Positions 1 through 8,251 of a stretch of DNA of 64,000 bases are shown piece by piece; the stretch's first letter is position 1, and each line of letters begins with the position of its first letter. The position numbers and the translations under genes are program-made. The notes beneath the pieces are model-generated. The model ran no database searches and was not told where the DNA came from. It was given only the letters and a program-made list of their open reading frames with translations. The DNA is from Halobacillus yeomjeoni (GTDB lineage: Bacteria; Bacillota; Bacilli; Bacillales; Halobacillaceae): assembly GCF_020171525.1 (NCBI RefSeq), contig NZ_JAIVAI010000001.1:1116001-1180000 (forward strand). Direction: 5' to 3'.

Positions 1-445
1 CGAGTCCCGGCAGGAAACCCTGCTGGAAAGAGTTCATCAACTTCTGCCGTTCCGATAAGAAGCGGGCAAGGAATAAGATCAGCCCAAGCTTCATGAATTC
101 TGAGGGTTGAATACTGAACATCCCTACGCCGATCCAGCTTCTTGCTCCCCCACGTACCATCCCTACGCCTGGTATGAGAACGGCGACCAGAAAGATCAGG
201 CAGAGAATCAAGATCCACTTCGCGTGCTGAAACCAAAAGTAATAAGGAATTCTTGACAAGATCACCATCGCAATCAGCCCTGCCGTCGCAAACAACATCT
301 GCCGTTTGGCATAGAACCATGGGTCATCAAACTTGTATTGAGACCAAATACTAGAAGAACTATAGACCATCACGACTCCGATGATGAGAATTCCAAGTAT
401 TGCTGCCGTCAACCATAAATCCGGCTTCTTAAGGTTGTCCCCCAT
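1..445 (-). CDS. spoVE: Stage V sporulation protein E, SEDS family (5' part only)
   Basis: The N-terminal 148 codons of a SEDS (FtsW/RodA/SpoVE) polytopic membrane glycosyltransferase; the rest lies beyond the left edge. The start ATG at 445 gives MGDNLKKPDLWLTA, then several membrane segments and the family motif GARSWI followed by QPSEFMKLG. It is SpoVE rather than FtsW because it sits directly after murD, as in B. subtilis, while a separate ftsW lies beside pyc at 46.2-47.4 kb. SpoVE polymerises spore cortex glycan, working with SpoVD. A GGGAGGT Shine-Dalgarno lies 13 nt before the ATG inside a terminator-like hairpin. Confidence 0.9.
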   Translation of the reverse strand, partial: MGDNLKKPDLWLTAAILGILIIGVVMVYSSSSIWSQYKFDDPWFYAKRQMLFATAGLIAMVILSRIPYYFWFQHAKWILILCLIFLVAVLIPGVGMVRGGARSWIGVGMFSIQPSEFMKLGLILFLARFLSERQKLMNSFQQGFLPGL

Positions 446-484
446 AAAAAAAGCCCTACCTCCCATCTCAATGGAAACCAGGGC
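446..484 (-). terminator. Terminator/attenuator-like hairpin overlapping the spoVE ribosome binding site
   Basis: Read on the minus strand, GCCCT (484-480) pairs with AGGGC (457-453). The stem continues inward with GU pairs and one G-G mismatch to a TGAG loop, and seven Ts run straight into the spoVE ATG. The 3' arm holds the GGGAGGT Shine-Dalgarno. It looks like an intrinsic terminator ending the murD transcript, and it would also hide the spoVE start on any read-through message. Confidence 0.7.
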
Positions 485-507
485 ATTAAGCTGTCCGCAT
501 TAAGCCC

Positions 508-1854
508 TTAATTCAGCTTATGCACAGCTTCTGTAAACATGTGACCTCTTTCTTCAAATGTACGATATTGATCCCAGCTTGCGCAGGCAGGCGATAAAAG
601 AATCACATCGTCCTCCACAGACATTTGATAAGCTTCCTGGACGGCATCGTCCATGTTCCCTACCTTGACGATTTCTTCCACTCCGGCCTGCTTCCCTGCA
701 TCCGCAAGCATATCCGCCGTTTCACCGAACACGACCATCCCTTTGACGGATGACATATACGGTGTCAGGCTATCGAAGCTTGTCCCTCGATCAAGCCCGC
801 CTGCAAGCAGGATGATCGGCTGTTTGAATGACCTCAGCGCATAGGATGTCGCTAAAATATTCGTCGCTTTAGAATCGTTATAGAAGAACCTTCCATTCTT
901 TTCGGTGACGAACTCAAGACGGTGGGCAACACCTTTGAAGCTCGTCAATACGTCGCGGATGGCTTCGTTTGAGACACCGATTCCTTTGACAGCCGCTACA
1001 GCTGCTAAAATGTTCTGCAGATTCTGCTCACCGACCAGCAGGATGTCGACGATTTTCATGATCGGTTCATCATAGAAGTAAATCCGTTTATCATCGGCCC
1101 AGGCACCATCTACTTTTTCTTGAATAGAAAAAGCGACCTGTTTGGCTTTGACAGATGGCAGATAGCTGCAGATCTTCTGATCGTCTGCATTATAGACGAA
1201 CGTATCTTCTTCGGTTTGATTCTCAAAAATCTTCGCCTTGGCATTATGATAGTTCTGCAGCGTATGGTGATAATCGAGGTGAGCTTCATACAAATTCAGA
1301 AGAACAGCAATATCAGGGCGGAAGTTTTCTGTCCCGAGCAGCTGGAATGAAGACAATTCTGCAACCATCGTTTCTTCCTCGGTCGTCGTCCTCGCCACTT
1401 CACAGGAAACCTCACCTATATTCCCAGCCACTGAAACGGGCTTATGATCGGCTTTGATCATTTCATGAATCAAAGTCGTAGTCGTCGTTTTTCCATTAGA
1501 GCCGGTAATTCCGATCAGCGGTCCATCGTGCAGCATTCCTCCGAGCTCCACTTCCGTGACGACCGGAATCTCACGTTTGACAGCTTCATCTACAATCGGG
1601 TTTTCATAAGGAATTCCCGGGTTTTTCACTACTAAATCAATGTCATCCAAAACCGAAAGGGGATGGGAGCCGACCACGATATCGGCTCCTTTGCTTTTGA
1701 GCTCTTGAACAGGCTCGCTCGCTTCATCCGCTTTCATGTCATTGACACGCACCGTCACCCCACTGTCGAGCAGTAGGTGGGCGGCGGCGGTCCCGCTTTT
1801 GGCAAGCCCCAGAACAAGGACGTGGGTATAAGGGAATGATTGTAAGTTTTTCAT
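508..1854 (-). CDS. murD: UDP-N-acetylmuramoylalanine--D-glutamate ligase
   Basis: Cytoplasmic Mur ligase that adds D-glutamate to UDP-MurNAc-L-Ala, using ATP. The protein has 448 residues, normal for MurD. It shows an N-terminal nucleotide-type fold ([12 protein letters not shown], 14-25), the ATP-binding loop [10 protein letters not shown] at 115-124, AHRLEF at the start of the C-terminal domain, and NDSKATN. The start ATG overlaps the mraY stop (ATGA), so translation is probably coupled. It is the last gene of the murE-murF-mraY-murD unit before the hairpin ahead of spoVE. Confidence 0.97.
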   Translation of the reverse strand: MKNLQSFPYTHVLVLGLAKSGTAAAHLLLDSGVTVRVNDMKADEASEPVQELKSKGADIVVGSHPLSVLDDIDLVVKNPGIPYENPIVDEAVKREIPVVTEVELGGMLHDGPLIGITGSNGKTTTTTLIHEMIKADHKPVSVAGNIGEVSCEVARTTTEEETMVAELSSFQLLGTENFRPDIAVLLNLYEAHLDYHHTLQNYHNAKAKIFENQTEEDTFVYNADDQKICSYLPSVKAKQVAFSIQEKVDGAWADDKRIYFYDEPIMKIVDILLVGEQNLQNILAAVAAVKGIGVSNEAIRDVLTSFKGVAHRLEFVTEKNGRFFYNDSKATNILATSYALRSFKQPIILLAGGLDRGTSFDSLTPYMSSVKGMVVFGETADMLADAGKQAGVEEIVKVGNMDDAVQEAYQMSVEDDVILLSPACASWDQYRTFEERGHMFTEAVHKLN

Positions 1855-2837
1855 CCGAACATCACCTCAATATAAATGCCGATGACGGCAAAGATCAAGC
1901 CGACAGTCCAAAACGTCGTGACGACACGCCACTCGCTCCAGCCCTTCAACTCATAATGGTGATGAAGCGGGCTCATTTTGAAAACACGTTTTCCGGTCGT
2001 TTTAAAGGAAATCACTTGAATGATGACGGATAAAGTTTCGAGAACGAACACGCCGCCAATGATGACAAGAAGGAGTTCAAGCTTTGTCAAAATGGCAATG
2101 ATCGCAATCGCTCCACCTAGAGCCAAAGAACCTGTATCGCCCATGAATACTCTTGCCGGGTGGGCGTTGAATACGAGGAATCCAAGCAGTGCACCTACGA
2201 CTGAAAGCGCGAAAATCGTCACTTCCACATTCGGTGTACCGCTCCAAGCAAGTATTCCGAACGCACCAAAAGCGATTGCAGCCGTACCTGCAAGCAGCCC
2301 GTCCAGTCCATCGGTCAAATTGACTGCGTTGGACCCACCGACCAGCATGAATAAGATAAGCAGAGCATAACCCCAGCCCAGTTCGATTTCGAATGAGGTT
2401 CCAGGGATGGCAATGTCTGTCGGGAAGTCGTTCTGTCTTAAAATCCAGTAAACGACGATGGCAATCACGATTTGGCCCAGCATCTTCTGCTTGGATGTCA
2501 AACCGAGATTCCGTTTTTTCGCCACTTTTATATAGTCATCCAAAAAGCCGAGAAGTCCATAGCCGAGCAGTACGAAAAGGACAAGGAACAGCTGACTGTC
2601 CAGGGCATCGGCATTGAACCAAAGTGAAGCGATGAGCGTTGCAGCGACCACCGCTATGATGATCATCACACCGCCCATCGTCGGGGTTCCGGATTTTTTC
2701 TGGTGGGACTCGGGCCCTTCGTCACGGATGGCCTGTCCAAATTTCAATCGTCTTAAAAAAGGGATGATGACCGGTGATATCACGACCGTAATGACGAAAG
2801 ATAGTGCCATAGTGATTAGTAATATGTATTCGTTCAT
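1851..2837 (-). CDS. mraY: Phospho-N-acetylmuramoyl-pentapeptide-transferase
   Basis: Integral membrane enzyme that transfers phospho-MurNAc-pentapeptide from UDP to undecaprenyl phosphate, making lipid I. It has 328 residues with about ten hydrophobic segments. Visible family motifs are the FLDDY aspartate pair at about 99-101, NLTDGLDG at 173-180, FMGDTGS, and the His-rich loop [10 protein letters not shown] near the C-terminus. GGAGG precedes the ATG by 7-8 nt. The gene starts 39 bp after murF and its stop overlaps the murD start. Confidence 0.97.
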   Translation of the reverse strand: MNEYILLITMALSFVITVVISPVIIPFLRRLKFGQAIRDEGPESHQKKSGTPTMGGVMIIIAVVAATLIASLWFNADALDSQLFLVLFVLLGYGLLGFLDDYIKVAKKRNLGLTSKQKMLGQIVIAIVVYWILRQNDFPTDIAIPGTSFEIELGWGYALLILFMLVGGSNAVNLTDGLDGLLAGTAAIAFGAFGILAWSGTPNVEVTIFALSVVGALLGFLVFNAHPARVFMGDTGSLALGGAIAIIAILTKLELLLVIIGGVFVLETLSVIIQVISFKTTGKRVFKMSPLHHHYELKGWSEWRVVTTFWTVGLIFAVIGIYIEVMFG

Positions 2838-2876
2838 ATTTGTTCCTCCTTTTGTTTCTCCGTCATCGCCTTTCGT

Positions 2877-4235
2877 TTATTTCACAAGATCCTCGAGTAG
2901 TTCTTCGAGTTTCATCCCCCGAGATGCTTTGATCAAAACTACAGTATCTGATGTCAATAACGAACGTACATGATGACCTAATGCTTTCTTTTCATTGAAA
3001 TGGTGTGTTTTCGTTTGGGGTGATTTTGAAGCCACCGCTTCTGAAATCTTTTCTGAGTCCTTTCCGATGGTATAGACGGCATCGATTTTTTCATCGATCG
3101 CTTCTGCTACGCTGGCATGCAGCGATTCAGACTGCTCTCCGAGTTCAAACATATCCCCGAGAATCAATATTTTTTCCTGTTTGGAAGACAGGTCACTGAT
3201 GACACGGATGACAGCTCTCATCGAAGTCGGTGACGCATTATAGGCATCGTTGATGACCAACGCTCCGTTTACCCCTTCATGCTTCTCAAAACGCATGCCT
3301 GACATTTCAAGCTGGCGGAAACCCTGCTGTATCTGCTTTTCAGACAAGCCCAGCTTATGAGCCAAGGCTATGACATACGCCGCGTTTTTCACGTTGTGTT
3401 TACCAGCCATCGGTAGCTCATAAGATTCCCCTTTGACAGAAAAACGACTCAATTCTTCTGTCAGTTTTTCGATGGATATCAGATAATCAGGTTTTCCATC
3501 GAAACCACAGGAGATCGACTGAAACTCTTTTTTGGCATCTTCCAATAACGGTTCGTCCCCATCGATGATTAAATGACCGTCCGTCTTCAGTCCTTCTGCA
3601 ATTTCCATCTTCGCAGCCGCAATACCTTCACGGGATCCGAAGTTTTCAATGTGAGACTCTCCGATATTTGTAATAAGGGCATAGTCCGGGCGGGCCAAAC
3701 GGGATAAGACAGAGATTTCCCCAGCACGGTCCATCCCCATTTCCAGAACGACCGCTTCTGTATCAGGTTTCATATCGAGAATCGTCAGAGGCAGACCGAT
3801 ATGGTTGTTATAATTCCCTTTAGTCTTGTGGGTTCTGTACGCTGTTGCAAGAACTGATGCTGTCATGTCTTTCGTCGTCGTTTTTCCATTCGATCCTGTG
3901 ACTCCGACAACCAGTGGGTCGACCTTTTTCAAGTAAAAAGAAGCCAGATCCTGCAATCCTTTTGTCGTATCCTCTACGAAGAATAAAGGAAAATCGGCAG
4001 GTACAGAATCGGGCACCTCGTGGTCCTTCTGCCATAGAGCAGCCACCGCTCCCTGCTCAATGGCTACGTTGATGAACTTATGGGCATCAAATGATTCGCC
4101 GATAATCGGGATGAACATGCTCTCAGGGACATCTTTCCTCGTATCGGTCATGATCGCCTGGACCGGGATGCTCCCGTCTCCTGCCCCTCTGTAGTCAGGG
4201 AATAGATTCGTTAATTCTCGCACTTCAAAAATCAT
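2877..4235 (-). CDS. murF: UDP-N-acetylmuramoyl-tripeptide--D-alanyl-D-alanine ligase
   Basis: Adds D-Ala-D-Ala to the UDP-MurNAc tripeptide, the last cytoplasmic step of peptidoglycan precursor synthesis. The 452-residue protein carries the Mur ligase ATP loop [10 protein letters not shown] at 111-120, the metal-site GESHIENFGSREGIA, and NDAYNASPTSM in the C-terminal half. The ATG overlaps the murE stop (ATGA), indicating translational coupling, and GGAG lies just upstream. It is followed directly by mraY. Confidence 0.96.
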   Translation of the reverse strand: MIFEVRELTNLFPDYRGAGDGSIPVQAIMTDTRKDVPESMFIPIIGESFDAHKFINVAIEQGAVAALWQKDHEVPDSVPADFPLFFVEDTTKGLQDLASFYLKKVDPLVVGVTGSNGKTTTKDMTASVLATAYRTHKTKGNYNNHIGLPLTILDMKPDTEAVVLEMGMDRAGEISVLSRLARPDYALITNIGESHIENFGSREGIAAAKMEIAEGLKTDGHLIIDGDEPLLEDAKKEFQSISCGFDGKPDYLISIEKLTEELSRFSVKGESYELPMAGKHNVKNAAYVIALAHKLGLSEKQIQQGFRQLEMSGMRFEKHEGVNGALVINDAYNASPTSMRAVIRVISDLSSKQEKILILGDMFELGEQSESLHASVAEAIDEKIDAVYTIGKDSEKISEAVASKSPQTKTHHFNEKKALGHHVRSLLTSDTVVLIKASRGMKLEELLEDLVK

Positions 4236-5710
4236 GATGGACGCTCCTTCATACTTGTTAATATTTCCCTTGCCACTTCACAATCATCAAAGTGATGGCG
4301 GATTCCGTCAATTTCCTGGTACGTTTCATGTCCTTTTCCGGCAATCAACACGATATCTCCAGGCCGGGCTTGATGAATGGCTTCACCAATCGCTTTCTTC
4401 CGATCTTCTATCACTTCGTAAGAACCTTTTAAATGGTTCGTCATATCTTTGAAAATCTGCCGTGGCTCTTCTGTCCGCGGGTTATCTGTCGTAAAAATGA
4501 CTTCATCCGCCTCATTCATCGCCACCTGTGCCATCAATGGACGTTTGCTGCGGTCCCGGTCTCCTCCGCATCCGACAACGACACGGACCTTCCCTTCACA
4601 AAACTCACGGATCGTCTTCAATACATTTTCCAGCGAATCCGGGGTGTGGGCATAATCGACCACTACTCCAAAGGGCTGTCCTTCCCTCACTGACTCAAAC
4701 CGTCCACGGACACCTGTCGATTGTTCGAAAGATGAACGGATCGTTTCCAGCGGAACTCCCGAGGTGATGGCAGCACCCGCGGCCGCCAGCATATTATAGA
4801 TGTTGAACAGACCCATCAAAGGACTTTCAATATCAACTTCCCCGACGGGGGTGCACAACGTAAATACCGTACCCTTTTCTGTAAGACGGTAATCCTCCGC
4901 CATAATATCCGCTCGCTTTTCCACTCCATACGTCAACAGTCTCTGAGACGTCGAGCGAATGAAACGCGGGGCAGAAGGAGAATCGATGTTGATAATCGCA
5001 AATTTGTCGCGCCCTCTATTATACCCATTTCCTAATTGAGCGAACAATAGGGACTTTGCACGAAGGTAATCATCAAAATTCGAATGGTAATCGAGATGAT
5101 CCTGAGTCAGGTTCGTGAAGATGGCGATATCAAAATCACACCCGTACACCCGGCCCTGGTCCAACGCATGTGAGGACACTTCCATGACGGCAGTGTCCAC
5201 TTTCGCTTTCCTCATTTTATAAAAGTATCGCTGCAGCGACAAGGCATCCGGGGTCGTATTTTTGACTGGGAACGTTTCTTCGCCGATTTTCACCTGAATC
5301 GTACCGATGACCCCTGTCGTCTGCCGGTGGTTTTGAAAAATTTCATCGAGCAGGTAGGTGATGGTCGTTTTTCCATTCGTGCCGGTCACGCCGATGAGAT
5401 GAAGGTCTTCTGTCGGAAACCCGTAAAAAGTGGAAGACAGCATCGCCAGAGCTCTCGTCGTATCGTTGACGAGGATCACAGGAACATCGCACTTCACAGG
5501 TTCCTCCGCAACCACCGCTTTCGCTCCCATTTGAACGGCTTGGGGAACGAACCGATGACCATCCGCTTCAATTCCACGGATACAAACGAATAGGTCACCC
5601 AGCTGGGTTGCCCTTGAGTCCATCGAGATCCCTGTGACAGAAAGTTTGGCAATCGAAGAACTCGCTTGATAATAGGGCAGAGTCTCTAACAACTTTTTCA
5701 TTTTCATCAT
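4232..5710 (-). CDS. murE: UDP-N-acetylmuramoyl-tripeptide synthetase, meso-diaminopimelate type
   Basis: Adds the third stem-peptide residue to UDP-MurNAc-L-Ala-D-Glu. I chose ATG 5710 (492 residues, family-typical) over an upstream in-frame start at 5836: the long form would begin upstream of a strong extended -10 box (5739-5744), and the extra 42 residues are not MurE-like. From 5710 the ATP loop GVTGTNGKTT is at about 107-116. The specificity motif DNPR near residue 410 marks meso-diaminopimelate-adding enzymes; lysine enzymes differ here. A second ATG follows immediately at 5707. First gene of the murE-murF-mraY-murD unit. Confidence 0.95.
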   Translation of the reverse strand: MMKMKKLLETLPYYQASSSIAKLSVTGISMDSRATQLGDLFVCIRGIEADGHRFVPQAVQMGAKAVVAEEPVKCDVPVILVNDTTRALAMLSSTFYGFPTEDLHLIGVTGTNGKTTITYLLDEIFQNHRQTTGVIGTIQVKIGEETFPVKNTTPDALSLQRYFYKMRKAKVDTAVMEVSSHALDQGRVYGCDFDIAIFTNLTQDHLDYHSNFDDYLRAKSLLFAQLGNGYNRGRDKFAIINIDSPSAPRFIRSTSQRLLTYGVEKRADIMAEDYRLTEKGTVFTLCTPVGEVDIESPLMGLFNIYNMLAAAGAAITSGVPLETIRSSFEQSTGVRGRFESVREGQPFGVVVDYAHTPDSLENVLKTIREFCEGKVRVVVGCGGDRDRSKRPLMAQVAMNEADEVIFTTDNPRTEEPRQIFKDMTNHLKGSYEVIEDRKKAIGEAIHQARPGDIVLIAGKGHETYQEIDGIRHHFDDCEVAREILTSMKERPS

Positions 5711-5738
5711 TCCGTCACCCTTATCGCATATAGGATTC

Positions 5739-5767
5739 ATTATATCAAATGCTCTCTGACTTGTGCC
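5739..5767 (-). promoter_or_regulatory. Probable SigA promoter of murE (extended -10)
   Basis: On the minus strand TGATATAAT provides an extended -10 (TATAAT at 5744-5739) about 28 nt before the chosen murE ATG. The -35 region (5767-5762, GCACAA) is poor, which is tolerated with TGn-extended promoters. It makes murE the head of its own operon and supports the short murE start. Confidence 0.55.
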
Positions 5768-5874
5768 TATCGTGAAAACAACTTTCTTAAAATGCTTTTT
5801 TAAAAATCTGTTGTTGATTCTTCTACAGAAACTCAATAATGGTTAGGTTCAAATTCTGCATGGGGCCTTGTGCA

Positions 5875-5960
5875 GGGTCGTCGGGGAAGGATTCGCTTTC
5901 CTGCGGGGGAACCGGCAAGCTTCCTTCTCCCGCGGGAGTCTCACCCTTCCCCGACGACCC
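5875..5960. repeat. Dispersed palindromic repeat, single unit
   Basis: Perfect 16-bp inverted arms GGGTCGTCGGGGAAGG (5875-5890) and its complement (5945-5960) enclose a 54-bp GC-rich core containing GCGGGAGTCTCAC. The core matches the cores of the longer repeats near 17.0, 17.2, 28.2 and 50.9 kb, but the arms are unique to this copy. It could fold as one long hairpin in RNA or cruciform DNA. Confidence 0.8.
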
Positions 5961-6163
5961 TTACCATATTTGAATAGTTCTAAACTGTAAATCAAACAAA
6001 TTTTCATAGATGTTTTGCCCATGTGAAAAACTACCAAACCTAAGAGTCCTATAAACCTGGAGACTCCTGCGCATATATAAGACCAGTGAAAGCTTGATGC
6101 TCCCCCATAATCTACCAATGCCTAGAACTCCATGAGTCACCACTAAACATGAATAAAGCCTGC

Positions 6164-6221
6164 TAAAAAAGATGGAGAGGGTAGTGGAAGTAGTTTTATT
6201 AAGACCTCCACTGGTCCCCCC
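6164..6221 (-). terminator. Probable terminator after spoVD
   Basis: On the minus strand a stem AGTGGAGGT...ACTTCCACT (one GU pair), extendable with flanking G-rich and C-rich runs, is followed by TTTTTT at 6169-6164. It lies directly after the spoVD stop. The stem-to-T-run spacing is longer than ideal, so support is moderate. Confidence 0.45.
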
Positions 6222-6240
6222 GCTTTTGTAATCTATGATG

Positions 6241-8163
6241 TTAATCTCCCATATAAACTCTCACTTTGGATCCTGGTGGTACTTTAACGCCTGCTTCGGG
6301 TGCCTGTGTGATGACTTTATTTCCTGTTCCGCTTACTTCGATTTTCAGATAGGAAAGCATTTCGATGAAGTCTTCTTCTTCAAACCCTGTCATATCCGGA
6401 ACAGCCACCAAAGGTTCCTCAGGCCACGTGTATTCTTTTTCGAGGCCATTTTTTCTAGGCTCAACATCCAATGCTCGTAAACTATCACCCATGATATTCC
6501 CTACAATCGGTGCAGCTACCACCCCACCGAACTGAACGGTGTTTTTCGGGTTATCAATAGCAAGGTATACGACCAGCTCCGGGTCATCGGCAGGTGCGAA
6601 GCCGATGAATGATACGATGTGGTTGTTTTCCATGTACCGGCCATCGGGTCCAACCTTCTGCGCTGTACCCGTTTTTCCACCGACACGGTACCCTTCTACA
6701 TAAGCTCCGCGTCCGGTCCCTTTAGCGACGACGTGTTCGAGTGATTCACGAATCTGCTTGGACGTGGCCGCGGAAATGACCCGGCGTTTCAGCAGTGGCT
6801 CATTCTTTTCAATCACTTTGCCGTCAATAGGATCGAGCCATGCCTCTTGAATATACGGTTCGTAATAATAACCGCCGTTGACTGCAGCAGCCACGGCCAT
6901 CACTTGCTGGATGGGGGTTACGGATACCCCTTGCCCGAAGGCGGTCGTTGCCTGCTCGACAGGTCCGACGTTTTTAGGATTGAACAGAATCCCTTTTCCT
7001 TCACCCTCAAGGTCGATACCCGTTTTTTCACCAAAACCGAATTTGTCGATGTAATTAAACAGCCGCTCCGTCCCAAGACGCTGTCCCAGTTGGACGAAGC
7101 CCGGGTTACAGGAGTTCTGCACGACCTCCATAAAGGTCTGATCGCCGTGACCTCCTCGTTTCCAACAATGGAGCGTCGCCCCGTCCACTTTGACCGATCC
7201 TGAATCGTGGAAATGTTCTTCCTCAAGATCGACCAGCTTTTCTTCAAGTGCCGCCGCCAATGTGATGATCTTGAATGTGGAACCCGGTTCATATGTACTC
7301 CAAACCGGCAGATTCCGATTATACACTTTCGGATCGACTTTTTGGTAGTGGGCAGGGTGATAATTCGGGCGCGAAGCCATTCCGACTACTCGTCCGGTAT
7401 CAGGATCGACAGCAAGAGCGACAGCTCCATCAGGGTTATATTTCGCTTGTGCGATATTCAGTTCCCGTTCGATGATCGACTGGACTTCATATTCAATCGT
7501 GAGCTGCAAGTCTTTTCCGTCCACCGGTGGCTTATAAATATCCGCCATGTCCGGCATCCTTTTACCCTTGGCATCTGAGAAGAAGGAAAGGGCTCCTTTT
7601 TCGCCTTTCAATTGACCATCGTAGTAAGCCTCAAGGCCGAGCAGCCCCTGATTATCGATGCCGCTGAAGCCGAGCACATGTGAAAGGAACGAACCATGAG
7701 GGTAATAGCGTTCAGAATCTTCCGCTATATACACGCCCGGCATCCCAAGGGATTGAATGGCTTCAGCCTGGGCTTCAGAAATCTTCCTTCCCTCCGGATG
7801 GATTTTTTCAATGGAGATCTGCTTCGTGACGTGGGTATAGGCCTTTTCCACACTCATTTGTAAAATCTGCGATAGATTCTTCGCTGTCATTTCTGGATCT
7901 TTCACCTGCCTGGGTACGACCATGACCGTCGGGGCCGACTGGTTTCCCACCAGCACTTCCCCGTTCGTATCAAGAATCCTCCCCCGCTCCGGTTCGAAGG
8001 TGATATCCCTGCTCCACGATTCCTCTGCTTTGGAAATGAGAAAATCACTCAGTACGAACTGCACATACCCGAGCCTGCCGATGATGATGGTGAATATGAT
8101 CATTCCAACAAAAAAAACAGTGATCAATCGTTTCCTTACGACTACTTGTGATACTCGTCTCAT
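6241..8163 (-). CDS. spoVD: Stage V sporulation protein D, class B penicillin-binding protein
   Basis: Membrane-anchored transpeptidase for spore cortex synthesis, partner of SpoVE. One N-terminal membrane segment (about 12-35) is followed by a PBP dimerisation domain and a transpeptidase domain with STFK (after EPG), SCN and KTGT motifs. A single C-terminal PASTA domain (VPDMTGFEEEDF) follows. Two in-frame ATGs compete; AAAGGAG is 2 nt from the first and 8 nt from the second, so the start is ATG 8163 (MRRVSQVVV, 640 residues, close to the B. subtilis length). Confidence 0.95.
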   Translation of the reverse strand: MRRVSQVVVRKRLITVFFVGMIIFTIIIGRLGYVQFVLSDFLISKAEESWSRDITFEPERGRILDTNGEVLVGNQSAPTVMVVPRQVKDPEMTAKNLSQILQMSVEKAYTHVTKQISIEKIHPEGRKISEAQAEAIQSLGMPGVYIAEDSERYYPHGSFLSHVLGFSGIDNQGLLGLEAYYDGQLKGEKGALSFFSDAKGKRMPDMADIYKPPVDGKDLQLTIEYEVQSIIERELNIAQAKYNPDGAVALAVDPDTGRVVGMASRPNYHPAHYQKVDPKVYNRNLPVWSTYEPGSTFKIITLAAALEEKLVDLEEEHFHDSGSVKVDGATLHCWKRGGHGDQTFMEVVQNSCNPGFVQLGQRLGTERLFNYIDKFGFGEKTGIDLEGEGKGILFNPKNVGPVEQATTAFGQGVSVTPIQQVMAVAAAVNGGYYYEPYIQEAWLDPIDGKVIEKNEPLLKRRVISAATSKQIRESLEHVVAKGTGRGAYVEGYRVGGKTGTAQKVGPDGRYMENNHIVSFIGFAPADDPELVVYLAIDNPKNTVQFGGVVAAPIVGNIMGDSLRALDVEPRKNGLEKEYTWPEEPLVAVPDMTGFEEEDFIEMLSYLKIEVSGTGNKVITQAPEAGVKVPPGSKVRVYMGD

Positions 8164-8185
8164 CTCCATAACTCCTTTAAAGTCG

Positions 8186-8214
8186 ATAGAGTGTCAGCTT
8201 GTATCACTATATGC
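8186..8214 (-). promoter_or_regulatory. Possible SigE promoter of spoVD
   Basis: Minus strand GCATATA (8214-8208) resembles the SigE -35. Fourteen bp later CACTCTAT (8193-8186) matches 5 of 8 positions of the -10 CATACAAT. It sits in the 88-bp pbpB-spoVD gap. spoVD is SigE-controlled in B. subtilis; the match here is weak. Confidence 0.35.
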
Positions 8215-8251
8215 AATCGGGAAACGATTAGAACACTGCTGAAAGTCAAGG

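Larger units (their letters stand above)
5711..6240. other. Non-coding gap between spoVD and murE
   Basis: This 530-bp gap interrupts the dcw cluster, where most Bacillus have a short junction. It holds, from the murE side, the murE promoter, a palindromic repeat (5875-5960), about 200 bp without recognisable content, and a terminator-like hairpin after spoVD. Open frames here (5849-6118, 5961-6143) have no ribosome binding sites or family features and arise from the repeat. Confidence 0.7.

Noticed and set aside
5711-5836. Longer murE reading frame starting at 5836
   Set aside because: It begins upstream of a strong -10 element, has no ribosome binding site, and adds 42 residues not seen in MurE.
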